64,000 nucleotides of DNA, from contig OZ022245.1 in NCBI GenBank assembly GCA_963978895.1, positions 3,430,121-3,494,120 of the forward strand, written 5' to 3'. A program made the position numbers and the translations under genes. The DNA comes from Erpobdella octoculata (Eukaryota > Annelida > Clitellata > Hirudinida > Erpobdellidae). Of this stretch, positions 52,622 through 61,274 are shown in pieces. The notes beneath the pieces were generated by a model. It saw only the letters and a program-made list of their open reading frames with translations, searched no databases and was not told the origin of the DNA. How positions within the stretch are numbered: position 1 is the first letter of the stretch; every line of letters starts with the position of its first letter.

Positions 52622-52640
52622 TTGGCGACGAGGATTCGTA
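52622..52640 (+). other. Primer-binding site
   Basis: TTGGCGACGAGGATTCG directly abuts the 5' LTR, the position and form common in Ty3/Gypsy elements. The matching tRNA was not determined. Confidence 0.6.
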
Positions 52641-52750
52641 AACGAACTTTCGCGAACAGTTTGATAATTTTTTCTGTCGATAAACTCCGAAGAATCTATT
52701 ATCGTTTTAATCGCTTAAACAGTTTAGTTCGCAATATCAACTAATCAACT

Positions 52751-55237
52751 ATGGCTGAAGCTTTACCATCGTTTCCATCATTCGCTGTCAGTTCGGAAGA
52801 GTCTGCAGGAATTCGATGGACGAAGTGGATTTCTAGATTTCGCAACCTGCTAGTAGCCGTCAACATCGTCGACGATAGAAGACAAAAAGCTCTTCTGCTC
52901 CACTACGCCGGGGAGGAAATCAACGAAATTTTTGATACTCTGCCAGACGCCGAAGCCGCCGATGGAGAGAGTCACTTTGAAAAAGCCGTCACAGCTCTCA
53001 ACAGGTATTTTACACCAAGGCAGAACACAGAGTTTCAGATATACACGTTTCGTCAATCAAAGCAGCTCACTGGCGAATCACTACCAGCTTACTACACGCG
53101 TCTCAAACAGCTCTCAACAACATGTGCTTTTGAAAACGTCGATCGCGAGATCAAAACCCAAATTATTCAAAGTTGTTCGTCAAACACGTTACGCCGCAAA
53201 GCTTTGTGCGAACCAGATATGACTCTTGCAAAACTGCTAGACATCGGTCGAAGTTTGGAGCTGTCAGACATGTATGCAAAGCACATTGAGAACGAGCAGC
53301 AGGTGAACAAAATCGATTTAAAACAAAAACTGAACCATGCGAACAACTCAAAGAATAAAACAGACGACGTGAGGTGTCGGAATTGTGGTGGTCTATGGCC
53401 ACACCAAAATGGAAAAGCATCGTGTCCGGCCCATGGTAAATCTTGCAATTCATGCCAGAAATTGCATCATTTTGCGTCACAATGTCGCTCAAAAGATGGC
53501 ACATCACGACACGGCAACAACGACTCACAACACAGATTGCATCGTGGATCACAAAGTAGACCGCCGAACACACGATATAACAACCATCATCGCATTCGTC
53601 ACGTCGATGCCGACGTAAACATCTGTAAACATTCGCCTGAACAGGATCGGCATGTTTATGCTCTGAATGTTTATTCGAACCGACTAAGTGTCAGAAATAG
53701 TTTACCACATTTTCAAGTTAATATAAACGACACCGTCATTGAAGTCATCGCAGACTCGGGGGCAAGTGTAAGCGTAATGAGCCAGCGCGATTTTAGCAGG
53801 ATTAAACCTACGCCGCAATTACACGTAAACAATAAACAAGTGTTTGCCTACTGTGCACAAAATCCCCTCAAGGTATTAGGAACATTTTGTGCTAATGTTC
53901 GGTACAACGACCGATCGTACGATACGCCGTTCTACGTAATCAATGGCAATGAAGGGTCTCTGCTAAGCTGGGAGGCATCTCAAGCGTTACATCTAGTCCA
54001 TGTCGTAAAACCGATCAGTGAACGTACGACACCTAGCGATCAAATTGTCCATGAGCTCGTGACAGAATACGCTGATCTATTCGGTGGTGTTGGTAAACTG
54101 AAAGACTTTCAAGTCAAACTGCACATCGACGACACCGTACAACCAGTCGCACAGCCTCATCGTTGTGTACCATTCCATGTTCGTCAACAGCTAGAGGATC
54201 AGTTCAAGCACGACGAAGAAATTAACATCATTGAAAGGACCGAAGGAGCTACTCCGTGGAAACCAGATTCAGATGATGAAGGAAAAAATAAAATTCCAGA
54301 TGAAAAAGATGTTATAATAGAAAAACTCAAGAAAGAAAGAGATGAAGCTTTGCAACAGTTACGAATTGCAAAAACTCACGTTGAAAACGAATCTGTTAAC
54401 ATAAAAAAACTGTACGCCTTGTTTTTACAATATGAAGACAAAAATAAATTACAGCAACAACTTGATGAAACTAAAAACCAACTCCAGAGTAAAACAACCA
54501 GCAAAGATGATAACATAAATACTCGATCAACAACATCTACGACAATTTTGCACGACAATGAAAAAGATGATGATGATGCGGTTCGAGAAGTTAAAGAAGA
54601 CAAAAGCGATGACACGCTGGAGTCAAAGGCACGATTCAGTTTGGCATTAGAAAATAACGAAACAAAGGGCGATTCGTTCTTGGAACTTCAGGAAAAAAAC
54701 AAAAGTTTGGAATGCAAACTCGAAATCAGAACTAAAAACTTTCAAAGAGAAATCAATGAAAAGAATAAGCTTATCAATATGTACAAATATATGAACGAAC
54801 ATTCCAACTACGACCTCCAACAATCGTGGGAGGAGAACAAAAACATTCAACACCAACTGGATTTGTTCGAAGCCATATACGAGAAATTAGAAAAGAAATA
54901 TCTAACATTAAATGAAAATCACAAAAAAACAACAGAAAGGTTGACAGTCACGTCGAAAAATCGTTCCATGATCACTGCGGAACGCAACACTGACAGACAA
55001 TCAGTTACCCGCAACTCGTCATTCTTCAAGCATCTGGATAAGCGATTATCGAACTGTGCACAGACAAAGGAGCTATCTGAAGACCTGGTGGAAGAGGATA
55101 TCGCACCTAGCGACACTATCATACCGCAAGCTGTTGTAGAAGACCAGCCCAGCCTACAGCCAGTTCAAAACAGTGCGAGACACTCCATGCGTGAACACAG
55201 ACTGCCTGCCCGATTTGCGGATTTTGTTTTGAACTAA
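52751..55237 (+). CDS. Gag-protease-RT stub fused to long coiled coil
   Basis: One open frame of 828 codons. Residues 1-190 are Gypsy gag (Trp-x-Lys-Trp, Arg-Tyr-Phe-Thr-Pro-Arg, Leu-Pro-Ala-Tyr-Tyr). 209-247 have a Cys-rich knuckle (CRNC, CNSC, HHFASQC). About 318-400 are an aspartic protease with Asp-Ser-Gly-Ala (about 335). 440-505 are the linker and first RT residues, ending at Gly-Ala-Thr-Pro-Trp-Lys-Pro. There the RT should continue, but residues about 506-745 are instead a Lys/Glu/Gln/Asn-rich coiled coil with acidic patches. The last about 80 residues return to a Gypsy C-terminus (Val-Thr-Arg-Asn-Ser-Ser-Phe-Phe-Lys; Arg-Leu-Pro-Ala-Arg-Phe-Ala-Asp). RT palm, RNase H and integrase are gone. 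The coiled-coil part is clearly more A-rich than the rest, as expected for captured sequence. Its source gene was not recognised. Confidence 0.85.
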   Translation: MAEALPSFPSFAVSSEESAGIRWTKWISRFRNLLVAVNIVDDRRQKALLLHYAGEEINEIFDTLPDAEAADGESHFEKAVTALNRYFTPRQNTEFQIYTFRQSKQLTGESLPAYYTRLKQLSTTCAFENVDREIKTQIIQSCSSNTLRRKALCEPDMTLAKLLDIGRSLELSDMYAKHIENEQQVNKIDLKQKLNHANNSKNKTDDVRCRNCGGLWPHQNGKASCPAHGKSCNSCQKLHHFASQCRSKDGTSRHGNNDSQHRLHRGSQSRPPNTRYNNHHRIRHVDADVNICKHSPEQDRHVYALNVYSNRLSVRNSLPHFQVNINDTVIEVIADSGASVSVMSQRDFSRIKPTPQLHVNNKQVFAYCAQNPLKVLGTFCANVRYNDRSYDTPFYVINGNEGSLLSWEASQALHLVHVVKPISERTTPSDQIVHELVTEYADLFGGVGKLKDFQVKLHIDDTVQPVAQPHRCVPFHVRQQLEDQFKHDEEINIIERTEGATPWKPDSDDEGKNKIPDEKDVIIEKLKKERDEALQQLRIAKTHVENESVNIKKLYALFLQYEDKNKLQQQLDETKNQLQSKTTSKDDNINTRSTTSTTILHDNEKDDDDAVREVKEDKSDDTLESKARFSLALENNETKGDSFLELQEKNKSLECKLEIRTKNFQREINEKNKLINMYKYMNEHSNYDLQQSWEENKNIQHQLDLFEAIYEKLEKKYLTLNENHKKTTERLTVTSKNRSMITAERNTDRQSVTRNSSFFKHLDKRLSNCAQTKELSEDLVEEDIAPSDTIIPQAVVEDQPSLQPVQNSARHSMREHRLPARFADFVLN

Positions 55238-55288
55238 CTTTTGCTGTTTTATTTTTGTTCCGTTTTAGTGCAGATGTTTTGTTCTCCA

Positions 55289-55301
55289 AGAAGGGGAGGG
55301 A
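55289..55301 (+). other. Polypurine tract
   Basis: AAGAAGGGGAGGGA immediately before the 3' LTR. Confidence 0.7.
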
Positions 55302-55540
55302 TGTAATGTCGTAGTGTGTGATGTATGATGCATGCATGGACTCCGGTCATTGTTGTATGGATGCAGAGTGAGAACAGGCTATAAAAGGAAGCGTAGCTTG
55401 CCTGTAAGGACATTCACATTCATATTCACGTTCGCATTGATGTTCTGATTCTGATTCTTATATTAGTATTCGTTCGTATATCGGTTAATAAAGTTATCTG
55501 TTGCTTTGTGTAGATTATATCGTAATCTAAAAACATTACA
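55302..55540 (+). repeat. 3' LTR
   Basis: 239 bases, matching the 5' LTR apart from a 4-base AGTA deletion; followed by the CCAGG duplication. Confidence 0.9.
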
Positions 55541-55690
55541 CCAGGTTTCTTGAAGAACTTGCAATTCATTACGGAGTTATCTAACTCTCTCATTGAGCTC
55601 ATTTCTTTGTGTCTGTAGACGTTTTATATTCTGTGTTTTTTCTACAATTCGGTAATTCAATTACTTCTTTTATTTCTTTGATTATCAAAG

Positions 55691-55943
55691 GTACCCAAAC
55701 TCTCGTAAGTAGAGTCCGGAACTTTTTCGACAAACATAAGGCTGACCAGTGGGTCAATTCTGCTAGGCAAGATATTATGTATGACCTAACTGTCACTCTT
55801 GATAGCAACGCGAGAGTTTGGTTTGAGGTCAGCAATGTCGACAAAGCCGCTGACAACAGGAAGCATTTTACCTTCTTCGTAAATATTAACCATAACCTTC
55901 TTAGCGTCTATGGTTTTAACAACTTCTCCAATGAGGGATCCAG
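55691..55943 (+). CDS. Unrecognised exon (about 84 residues)
   Basis: 253 bases between an acceptor (ATTATCAAAG|) and a donor (GATCCAG|GTTCTT), entering in phase 1 and leaving with two bases. The open frame has a regular charged and aromatic pattern ([18 protein letters not shown]). A second, frameshifted copy lies at 52,240-52,378; between copies about a dozen bases differ, several silently. No partner exons or family were identified. It may belong to a gene upstream of the HNMT-like one. Confidence 0.4.
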
Positions 55944-55990
55944 GTTCTTGCCAGAATTTTATCAGATTCTTTGATAGGAAAAGGGTATAG

Positions 55991-56110
<120 letters not shown>

Positions 56111-56211
56111 GGTTTTAAATACTTTAATTTAATATAGGCACAACACTATTTCTATGTTGATGTTTACTATATATTCTTTAGCTGTTTACGTAATACGACA
56201 TTTTAGGTTAC

Positions 56212-56253
56212 GGACTCTGAAGATGACTGTAGTCGAAACTGGCCAGTCAGTCC
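56212..56253 (+). ncRNA. Hammerhead ribozyme-like motif (Penelope-like terminus, family B)
   Basis: Stem I GGACT (56,212-56,216) pairs fully with AGTCC (56,249-56,253). The core CTGAAGA (56,217-56,223) is followed by one T, stem II GAC-TGTA-GTC, then GAA, stem III ACT-GGCC-AGT and cleavage position C56,248 in a GTC triplet. An extra base lies between the core and stem II. Stem III with its loop is a 10-base palindrome, as in the dimer-forming hammerheads described for Penelope-like elements. Confidence 0.65.
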
Positions 56254-56266
56254 TAATTATTATTAT

Positions 56267-56420
56267 TTGTATTATATAAAAATGTTTAAAATGGACTCTA
56301 GTTTACGTCGTAAAATTAAACATTTTGAACAGTTTATTAAAAAAGTCATTAATGCAAAGTGGTCGTTTGTTTTTAACGGAGTGTGTTTACGAGAGGGGAT
56401 TTTGCCAAAGTATATTACTC
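56267..56420 (+). pseudogene. Penelope-like ORF start, family B
   Basis: Directly after the hammerhead motif, a frame from 56,282 encodes a Leu-Arg-Arg-Lys-Ile-Lys-His-Phe-Glu start and a Val-Cys-Leu-Arg-Glu-Gly-Ile-Leu-Pro-Lys-Tyr block. The latter is homologous to that of the other family at 60.7 kb (Val-Cys-Leu-Lys-Glu-His-Ile-Ala-Pro-Lys-Tyr). The frame stops at a TA array after about 45 codons, so only the 5' end remains. Confidence 0.55.
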
Positions 56421-56445
56421 ATATATATATATATATATATATATT

Positions 56446-57096
56446 TTCTTTTAGGCAAACTCGATTGAAAAAAGTGGCGCACTTGGCTGAATCGATTTTA
56501 TTTTTAATTTTTTCCAATACTCTAAATCGGTTTAAAAATAATTTATTCCCAAACACAAACTCCATAATCTTATAGGCTAATAGATCTATTTCGGCAATTT
56601 TTTGCCATCATCAGAGCCGTTTAACTTTTTAAAATAAAATGCAGTGACTAAATGGTAAAAGATACAACTAATTGAAAGGAATTAAAATACAATTTAAATA
56701 AAATTTAAATTCAATATATACAAATGTAACAACATAAAAAATATTTAAATTAAAATAATTATAATAATAACAGTAATAACTAAATAATTAAGATCAGTTA
56801 GTAAAGCCTTTAACAACGGAATTACAGTCAACTTCAAGGACGTGACTGGAAGAAGAATCACATACATTATCTATAACCTTTGAAACACAAACGTCTGGTA
56901 CAAAACATTCATTCAACGAAGAAATACCTGAAGAAACATTGGCACTATTAACATGCATATTTTTAACAGAAGTTGTAAATGAGTTAAAACATTTATTATT
57001 ATTATTATTATTAGTTTTATTACTATTTAGAGAACCAAAAAGTTTAAGAGTTAAATCAAAAGAATACCATTGTTTATTAATTAAAGGCTTACATTT
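56446..57096 (-). repeat. Left arm of 650-bp inverted repeat (Penelope-like)
   Basis: It is nearly identical in reverse complement to 60,117-60,770. It contains, on the minus strand, the end of the GIY-YIG ORF, its 3' UTR, the hammerhead motif and the start of the next ORF copy. Confidence 0.85.
56575..56618 (-). ncRNA. Hammerhead ribozyme-like motif (family A, 3' terminus)
   Basis: On the minus strand: stem I GGCT pairs with AGCC, core CTGATGA, one T, stem II GGCAA-AAAA-TTGCC, GAA, stem III ATA-GATC-TAT, cleavage position T (ATT triplet). The same extra T after the core and the same palindromic stem III architecture as the family B motif. Confidence 0.6.
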
Positions 57097-57590
57097 ATTA
57101 ATAGCTAAAGCTTCTTTTAATTTTAACTTAATGGGTTGATTTTCTTTCATTAGTATACTGGTGTTATCAATTAGAAATTTATGTGATGGTTTGATTGAAT
57201 GTTGTGTTGACATATGTTGGTATATGGCACCACTTTGACAATGCATAGTCAATCTACGAGACAGAGTAGTTCTAGTATGACCAATGTAATTTTCCACCTG
57301 ACCATGTGGAAACGGACACGAAAATTGGTACACTAGGTTGGTTTGTGCTACAGGGCTAGAAACATTATTTATACTATTTTTAATTAAAAGATTATGAGTT
57401 TTTCCATTATTATAATAGATGTGTAACTTGAGTGTATTATCTTTATTTACAACCTTAATATTATCATACACAATGTTTTTCAACACTTTTTCATCTATTT
57501 TATAATTATTAGACATCTGATTAGCATAATATAATGGAATTATACAAGAATTTGATGAGTTATTGGTATTAGGTTTTGAAACATGTTTTA
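56794..57590 (-). pseudogene. Penelope-like element: GIY-YIG endonuclease part
   Basis: The minus-strand frame (57,516-56,794 from its first Met; open further upstream to about 57,590) has a Val-Tyr block and Tyr-Ile-Gly-His-Thr followed by Thr-Leu-Ser-Arg-Arg-Leu (the GIY-YIG core with catalytic Tyr and Arg). It then has Glu-Ala-Leu-Ala-Ile and Lys-Pro-Leu-Ile-Asn, typical of Penelope-like endonucleases. It is the C-terminal half of the protein whose RT lies at 59,372-60,120; a LINE has split them. The Asn-rich run near 57,000 is an (ATT)n repeat. Confidence 0.75.
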
Positions 57591-59388
57591 GATAAGATAA
57601 GATAACGTTTATTATAGTGGTTTAGAAGACTTTACGCCTATAGACAACCACTTCGAATTAAAAATAATAATAAATAGAATAAAATAAAATAAATGATAAT
57701 AATAGATAAATAAACTAATAAAAAATAAATAATTGCATAAAAAATCAGTATCCATGCCTGGATAGCGCTACTTTAAAAGATGTGGTAGTCTCAGATGCTA
57801 CAGTGTCATCGTCCAACTCATTCCATATGTTTACCACTCTAGAACTAAAAAAAGCCTTTTTTAAAGTCTTTTCTTGTTTTTTAAATAGCTTGAATCTATG
57901 TCCCCTAGTGCTTTGAATCGGTGGTTGTTCGAAAAACATTGCTGGTGTTAAATCCTCTTTTCCTGTTATTATCTTGTAGGCTTCGATCAAGTCACCCCTA
58001 CTTCTCCTTTTCTCTAGAGTTGTTAAGCCGCATTGTTTTAATCTTTCTTCGTAAGGTAACTGGCTTAAATGCTTAATCAACTTTGTAGCCCTCCTTTGTA
58101 CCTTCTCCAACACTACGATGTCCTTTTTTAAAACAGGGCTCCAAGCTTGTACACAATATTCTAGATGTGGTCTTACCAAACATTTGTATAGTCTGATAAT
58201 TATTTCCTGGTTTCGACTTATTATTGTTCTCTTGACCAATCCTAAAATCTTATTGGCTCGCTTTGCTGCTTCCGCACACTGTCTTGATGGTTTGCCGCTA
58301 TTGTGTACTACAACTCCCAGATCTCTTTCCTCTTCAGATGTCTTCAACAATATTCCTCCCATCTCATACTGAAACTCTTGATTTCTCTTACCCATGTGCA
58401 TCACTGAGCATTTATCTACGTTGAACATCATTTGCCAGTCTAGGGACCATTGGTATATTTTTGCAAGATCTTTTCTTAAAATGTCGGCATCCAGCTCACA
58501 CTCTACTTTCATGGATAACTTTGTGTCATCAGCAAATTTCGAGACCTTTGAACAAGTCGCTAAATCAAGGTCGTTAATGAACAGAACAAATAGTAATGGT
58601 CCCAAAACGGATCCTTGCGGTACACCACTTTTTATGCTTTTCCACTCCGAGTATTTCCCTTTAATTCCCACTTTCTGTCTTCTGTCAGCTAGCCATTCTT
58701 TGATCCATCCTCGAATATTACCTCCTATTCCAGCCGCTTCTATTTTTCTCATCAACCGTGTATGTGGTACTTTGTCGAAGGCTTTGGCAAAATCCAGATA
58801 GACTATGTCTACAGGGGATCCTTTATCTAAGTGGGTATAAACATTTTCAAAACAATCTAGCAAATTTGTTAGACATGATCGCCTTTGTACGAATCCGTGT
58901 TGGCTGTTTATCAAAATGCTGTGGTGTCTAATGTGATTCATTAATTCGAGCTGAATGATTTTTTCCATGACTTTGCAAATAATACACGTGAGACTTACTG
59001 GACGATAGTTACTTGCCTCAGATCTGCTACCTTTTTTAAAGAGTGGTACAATGATTGCATCTTTCCAATCACGAGGAATTTCTCCAGTTTTCAAGGACCT
59101 GTTCATTATTTCTGCTAACACATCGCTTATTTCGTGTCTTACTTCTCTTAAAAACATGGGATGTAATGCATCGATACCCGGACTTTTATCTGTTTTTAGG
59201 TCCTTCAAGTGTCTTTCAACGTTCTCTTTTGTGATAACCACATCAGTCATTTTCTCGTCTATTTTTCCCTTAAACATGTTCACAGGTTCCGGTATGTTTT
59301 CTATGTCTTCTTCAGTAAAAACCGTACAAAAATAATTATTTAACATTTCAGCTACCTCTTCATCGTTTTCAACCACTTCGCCTTCGTT
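57587..59388 (-). mobile_element. LINE inserted in the Penelope-like element
   Basis: This is 5'-truncated at about 59,388, with a TTATC-type tail at about 57,587-57,605 on its 3' side. It separates RT and endonuclease halves of the Penelope-like ORF, so it is the younger insertion. Confidence 0.8.
57745..59388 (-). CDS. LINE reverse transcriptase (CR1/Jockey-like), long open frame
   Basis: An intact frame of over 540 codons. In order: Lys-Ser-Pro-Gly-Ile-Asp, Asn-Tyr-Arg-Pro-Val-Ser-Leu, Tyr-Leu-Asp-Phe-Ala-Lys-Ala-Phe-Asp-Lys-Val-Pro-His (first catalytic Asp), Gly-Val-Pro-Gln-Gly-Ser-Val-Leu-Gly-Pro, Phe-Ala-Asp-Asp (second and third), then the thumb and a C-terminal Trp-Asn-x-Leu. The apurinic endonuclease is missing through 5' truncation, so the copy cannot move on its own, but absence of stops suggests a recent insertion. 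It is a family different from the LINE at 15.6-18.2 kb. Confidence 0.85.
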   Translation of the reverse strand, partial: NEGEVVENDEEVAEMLNNYFCTVFTEEDIENIPEPVNMFKGKIDEKMTDVVITKENVERHLKDLKTDKSPGIDALHPMFLREVRHEISDVLAEIMNRSLKTGEIPRDWKDAIIVPLFKKGSRSEASNYRPVSLTCIICKVMEKIIQLELMNHIRHHSILINSQHGFVQRRSCLTNLLDCFENVYTHLDKGSPVDIVYLDFAKAFDKVPHTRLMRKIEAAGIGGNIRGWIKEWLADRRQKVGIKGKYSEWKSIKSGVPQGSVLGPLLFVLFINDLDLATCSKVSKFADDTKLSMKVECELDADILRKDLAKIYQWSLDWQMMFNVDKCSVMHMGKRNQEFQYEMGGILLKTSEEERDLGVVVHNSGKPSRQCAEAAKRANKILGLVKRTIISRNQEIIIRLYKCLVRPHLEYCVQAWSPVLKKDIVVLEKVQRRATKLIKHLSQLPYEERLKQCGLTTLEKRRSRGDLIEAYKIITGKEDLTPAMFFEQPPIQSTRGHRFKLFKKQEKTLKKAFFSSRVVNIWNELDDDTVASETTTSFKVALSRHGY

Positions 59389-60120
59389 TTTTATCAGTAA
59401 TACGTGACATAAATTTATTTATAGTTGCATCAACAATAGAATTAGAATAATTATTATTTATCAAAAGTTGTTTCACTTGTAGAATTTCATTGTGAAATTC
59501 TGACCATGTTTCTGAAAATTTATAGGCCCTATTAATATAATTATTAATAACATTTAGTTTATATCTTTCAGGGCAATCGCTATTATAATTAAGACAATTG
59601 CCTGTGTTTGTGGGTTTAGTATAGACCTGGCAAGATAGTTTTGATACATTTCGAGTAACTAAAGTATCCAAAAAAGGAATTTGATGTTTATTATTAGCAA
59701 GTTCATAAGTAAATTGTAGTTTAGAATTTTTTACAAATGCATCTCTCAGTTTAAATAGTTCTTCTAAGTTATCAACTGAAACAAATATATCGTCAACATA
59801 ACGGCAATACAGAAAAAGTTTGGTGTGATTTTCAAATACACGTGCTTCAAGATCACCCATATAAAAATTAGCGAAAGTCGGGCCCAACGGGGACCCCATA
59901 GCTACACCGTCAATTTGTACATATAAGTCTCCATTAGGTGATAAAAAAAGGAGATTGCGTTGTACATATATAAAGTAATTCTTTCAAGACTTCAGGGCTG
60001 ATTTGAGGAGGTTGAATACTAGGATGTGAATAAACACACTTACAAATTATATTTATAGTGTCTATAACAGGTACGTTGGTAAACAAACTTTCAACATCTA
60101 AAGACGCAATTATATTAATG
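59372..60120 (-). pseudogene. Penelope-like element: reverse transcriptase part
   Basis: The minus strand from 60,120 reads Leu-Asp-Val-Glu-Ser-Leu-Phe-Thr-Asn-Val-Pro-Val. After one frameshift near 59,945 come Asp-Gly-Val-Ala-Met-Gly-Ser-Pro-Leu-Gly-Pro, Arg-Tyr-Val-Asp-Asp-Ile-Phe (catalytic pair) and Pro-Phe-Leu-Asp-Thr. These are Penelope-like RT motifs. The N-terminal third is missing; at 60,117 the sequence switches to an inverted copy of the element's own 3' end. Confidence 0.8.
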
Positions 60121-60770
60121 TAAGCCTTTAATTAATAAACAATGGTATTCTTTTGATTTAACTCTTAAACTTTTTGGTTCTCTAAATAGTAATAAAACTA
60201 ATAATAATAATAATAATAAATGTTTTAACTCATTTACAACTTCTGTTAAAAATATGCATGTTAATAGTGCCAATGTTTCTTCAGGTATTTCTTCGTTGAA
60301 TGAATGTTTTGTACCAGACGTTTGTGTTTCAAAGGTTATAGATAATGTATGTGATTCTTCTTCCAGTCACGTCCTTGAAGTTGACTGTAATTCCGTTGTT
60401 AAAGGCTTTACTAACTGATCTTAATTATTTAGTTATTACTGTTATTATTATAATTATTTTAATTTAAATATTTTTTATGTTGTTACATTTGTATATATTG
60501 AATTTAAATTTTATTTAAATTGTATTTTAATTCCTTTCAATTAGTTGTATCTTTTACCATTTAGTCACTGCATTTTATTTTAAAAAGTTAAACGGTTCTG
60601 ATGATGGCAAAAAATTGCCGAAATAGATCTATTAGCCTATAAGATTATGGAGTTTGTGTTTGGGAATAAATTATTTTTAAACCGATTTAGAGTATTGGAA
60701 AAAATTAAAAATAAAATCGATTCAGCCAAGTGCGCCACTTTTTTCAATCGAGTTTGCCTAAAAGAACATA
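60117..60770 (+). repeat. Right arm of 650-bp inverted repeat (Penelope-like)
   Basis: Inverted copy of 56,446-57,096. On the plus strand it holds the last about 98 codons of the GIY-YIG ORF (to the stop near 60,416), the 3' UTR, a hammerhead motif and an ORF start. Confidence 0.85.
60594..60637 (+). ncRNA. Hammerhead ribozyme-like motif (family A, inverted copy)
   Basis: Same fold as 56,575-56,618. One base of stem I differs (GGTT against GGCT) and still pairs with AGCC through a U-G wobble. Confidence 0.55.
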
Positions 60771-60790
60771 TAGCGCCGAAGTATTCAAAA
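60645..60790 (+). pseudogene. Penelope-like ORF start, family A
   Basis: ATG at 60,647 then about 50 codons including Phe-Asn-Arg-Val-Cys-Leu-Lys-Glu-His-Ile-Ala-Pro-Lys-Tyr, cut off by a TA array. It is homologous to the family B start at 56.3 kb. Confidence 0.55.
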
Positions 60791-60798
60791 AATATATA

Positions 60799-60865
<67 letters not shown>

Positions 60866-60915
60866 ATATATACGTATATATATATATATATATATATATT
60901 CGATATATATATATA
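60791..60915. repeat. (TA)n microsatellite with TTTATA interruptions
   Basis: TA units at the outer edge of the inverted repeat arm. Confidence 0.9.
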
Positions 60916-61274
60916 ACTTATCTATTTATATATATAAATTTTTTTCAAATACCACGTTTTTCTAATGCACTAACAAGAAGAAAATAAAATATTTAAAAAA
61001 ACATTTTTAAAATATCACGTTTTATTGAACTAAAAAAAATGAAAATAATTTTTCTCTGGACTGTGTGTGAAATGTCTTGATAGAGGTTTGTATTAATTAT
61101 GGACATTCGTATAACAAACAAGCCATAAATTTTCATAATTTAAAACGTGGGTCGCCATTTGTGCTGGCTGACATGCTCACCCTCTGAAAGTGCTTTGCAT
61201 AAAAAAGTCGCACCTGTTTTTGTTTACTTAAATAAAGTTTAAATTAAAAAAGTTTAAGTTAAAAAAGTGTTGTA
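60916..61274. other. Repeat block homologous to 52.1 kb
   Basis: 61,165-61,270 matches 52,090-52,188. The match resumes after the mariner-like element at 62,407, showing a duplicated segment later interrupted. Confidence 0.6.

Larger units (their letters stand above)
52379..55540 (+). mobile_element. Gypsy-type LTR retroelement carrying a foreign coiled coil
   Basis: The two LTRs (52,379-52,621 and 55,302-55,540) are identical as far as I could compare, apart from a 4-base length difference (AGTAAGTATT against AGTATT). Both begin TGTAATG and end CATTACA. The flanks show a 5-base CCAGG target duplication. A TTGGCGACGAGGAT primer-binding region follows the 5' LTR, and a purine tract AAGAAGGGGAGGGA precedes the 3' LTR. 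The near-identity implies a recent insertion. The single 828-codon frame between them lacks most of pol, so the copy must depend on enz from elsewhere for movement (non-autonomous). Confidence 0.9.

Noticed and set aside
53163..53618. Antisense and +1 frames inside the LTR element's gag
   Set aside because: Shadows of the 828-codon frame; no independent evidence.
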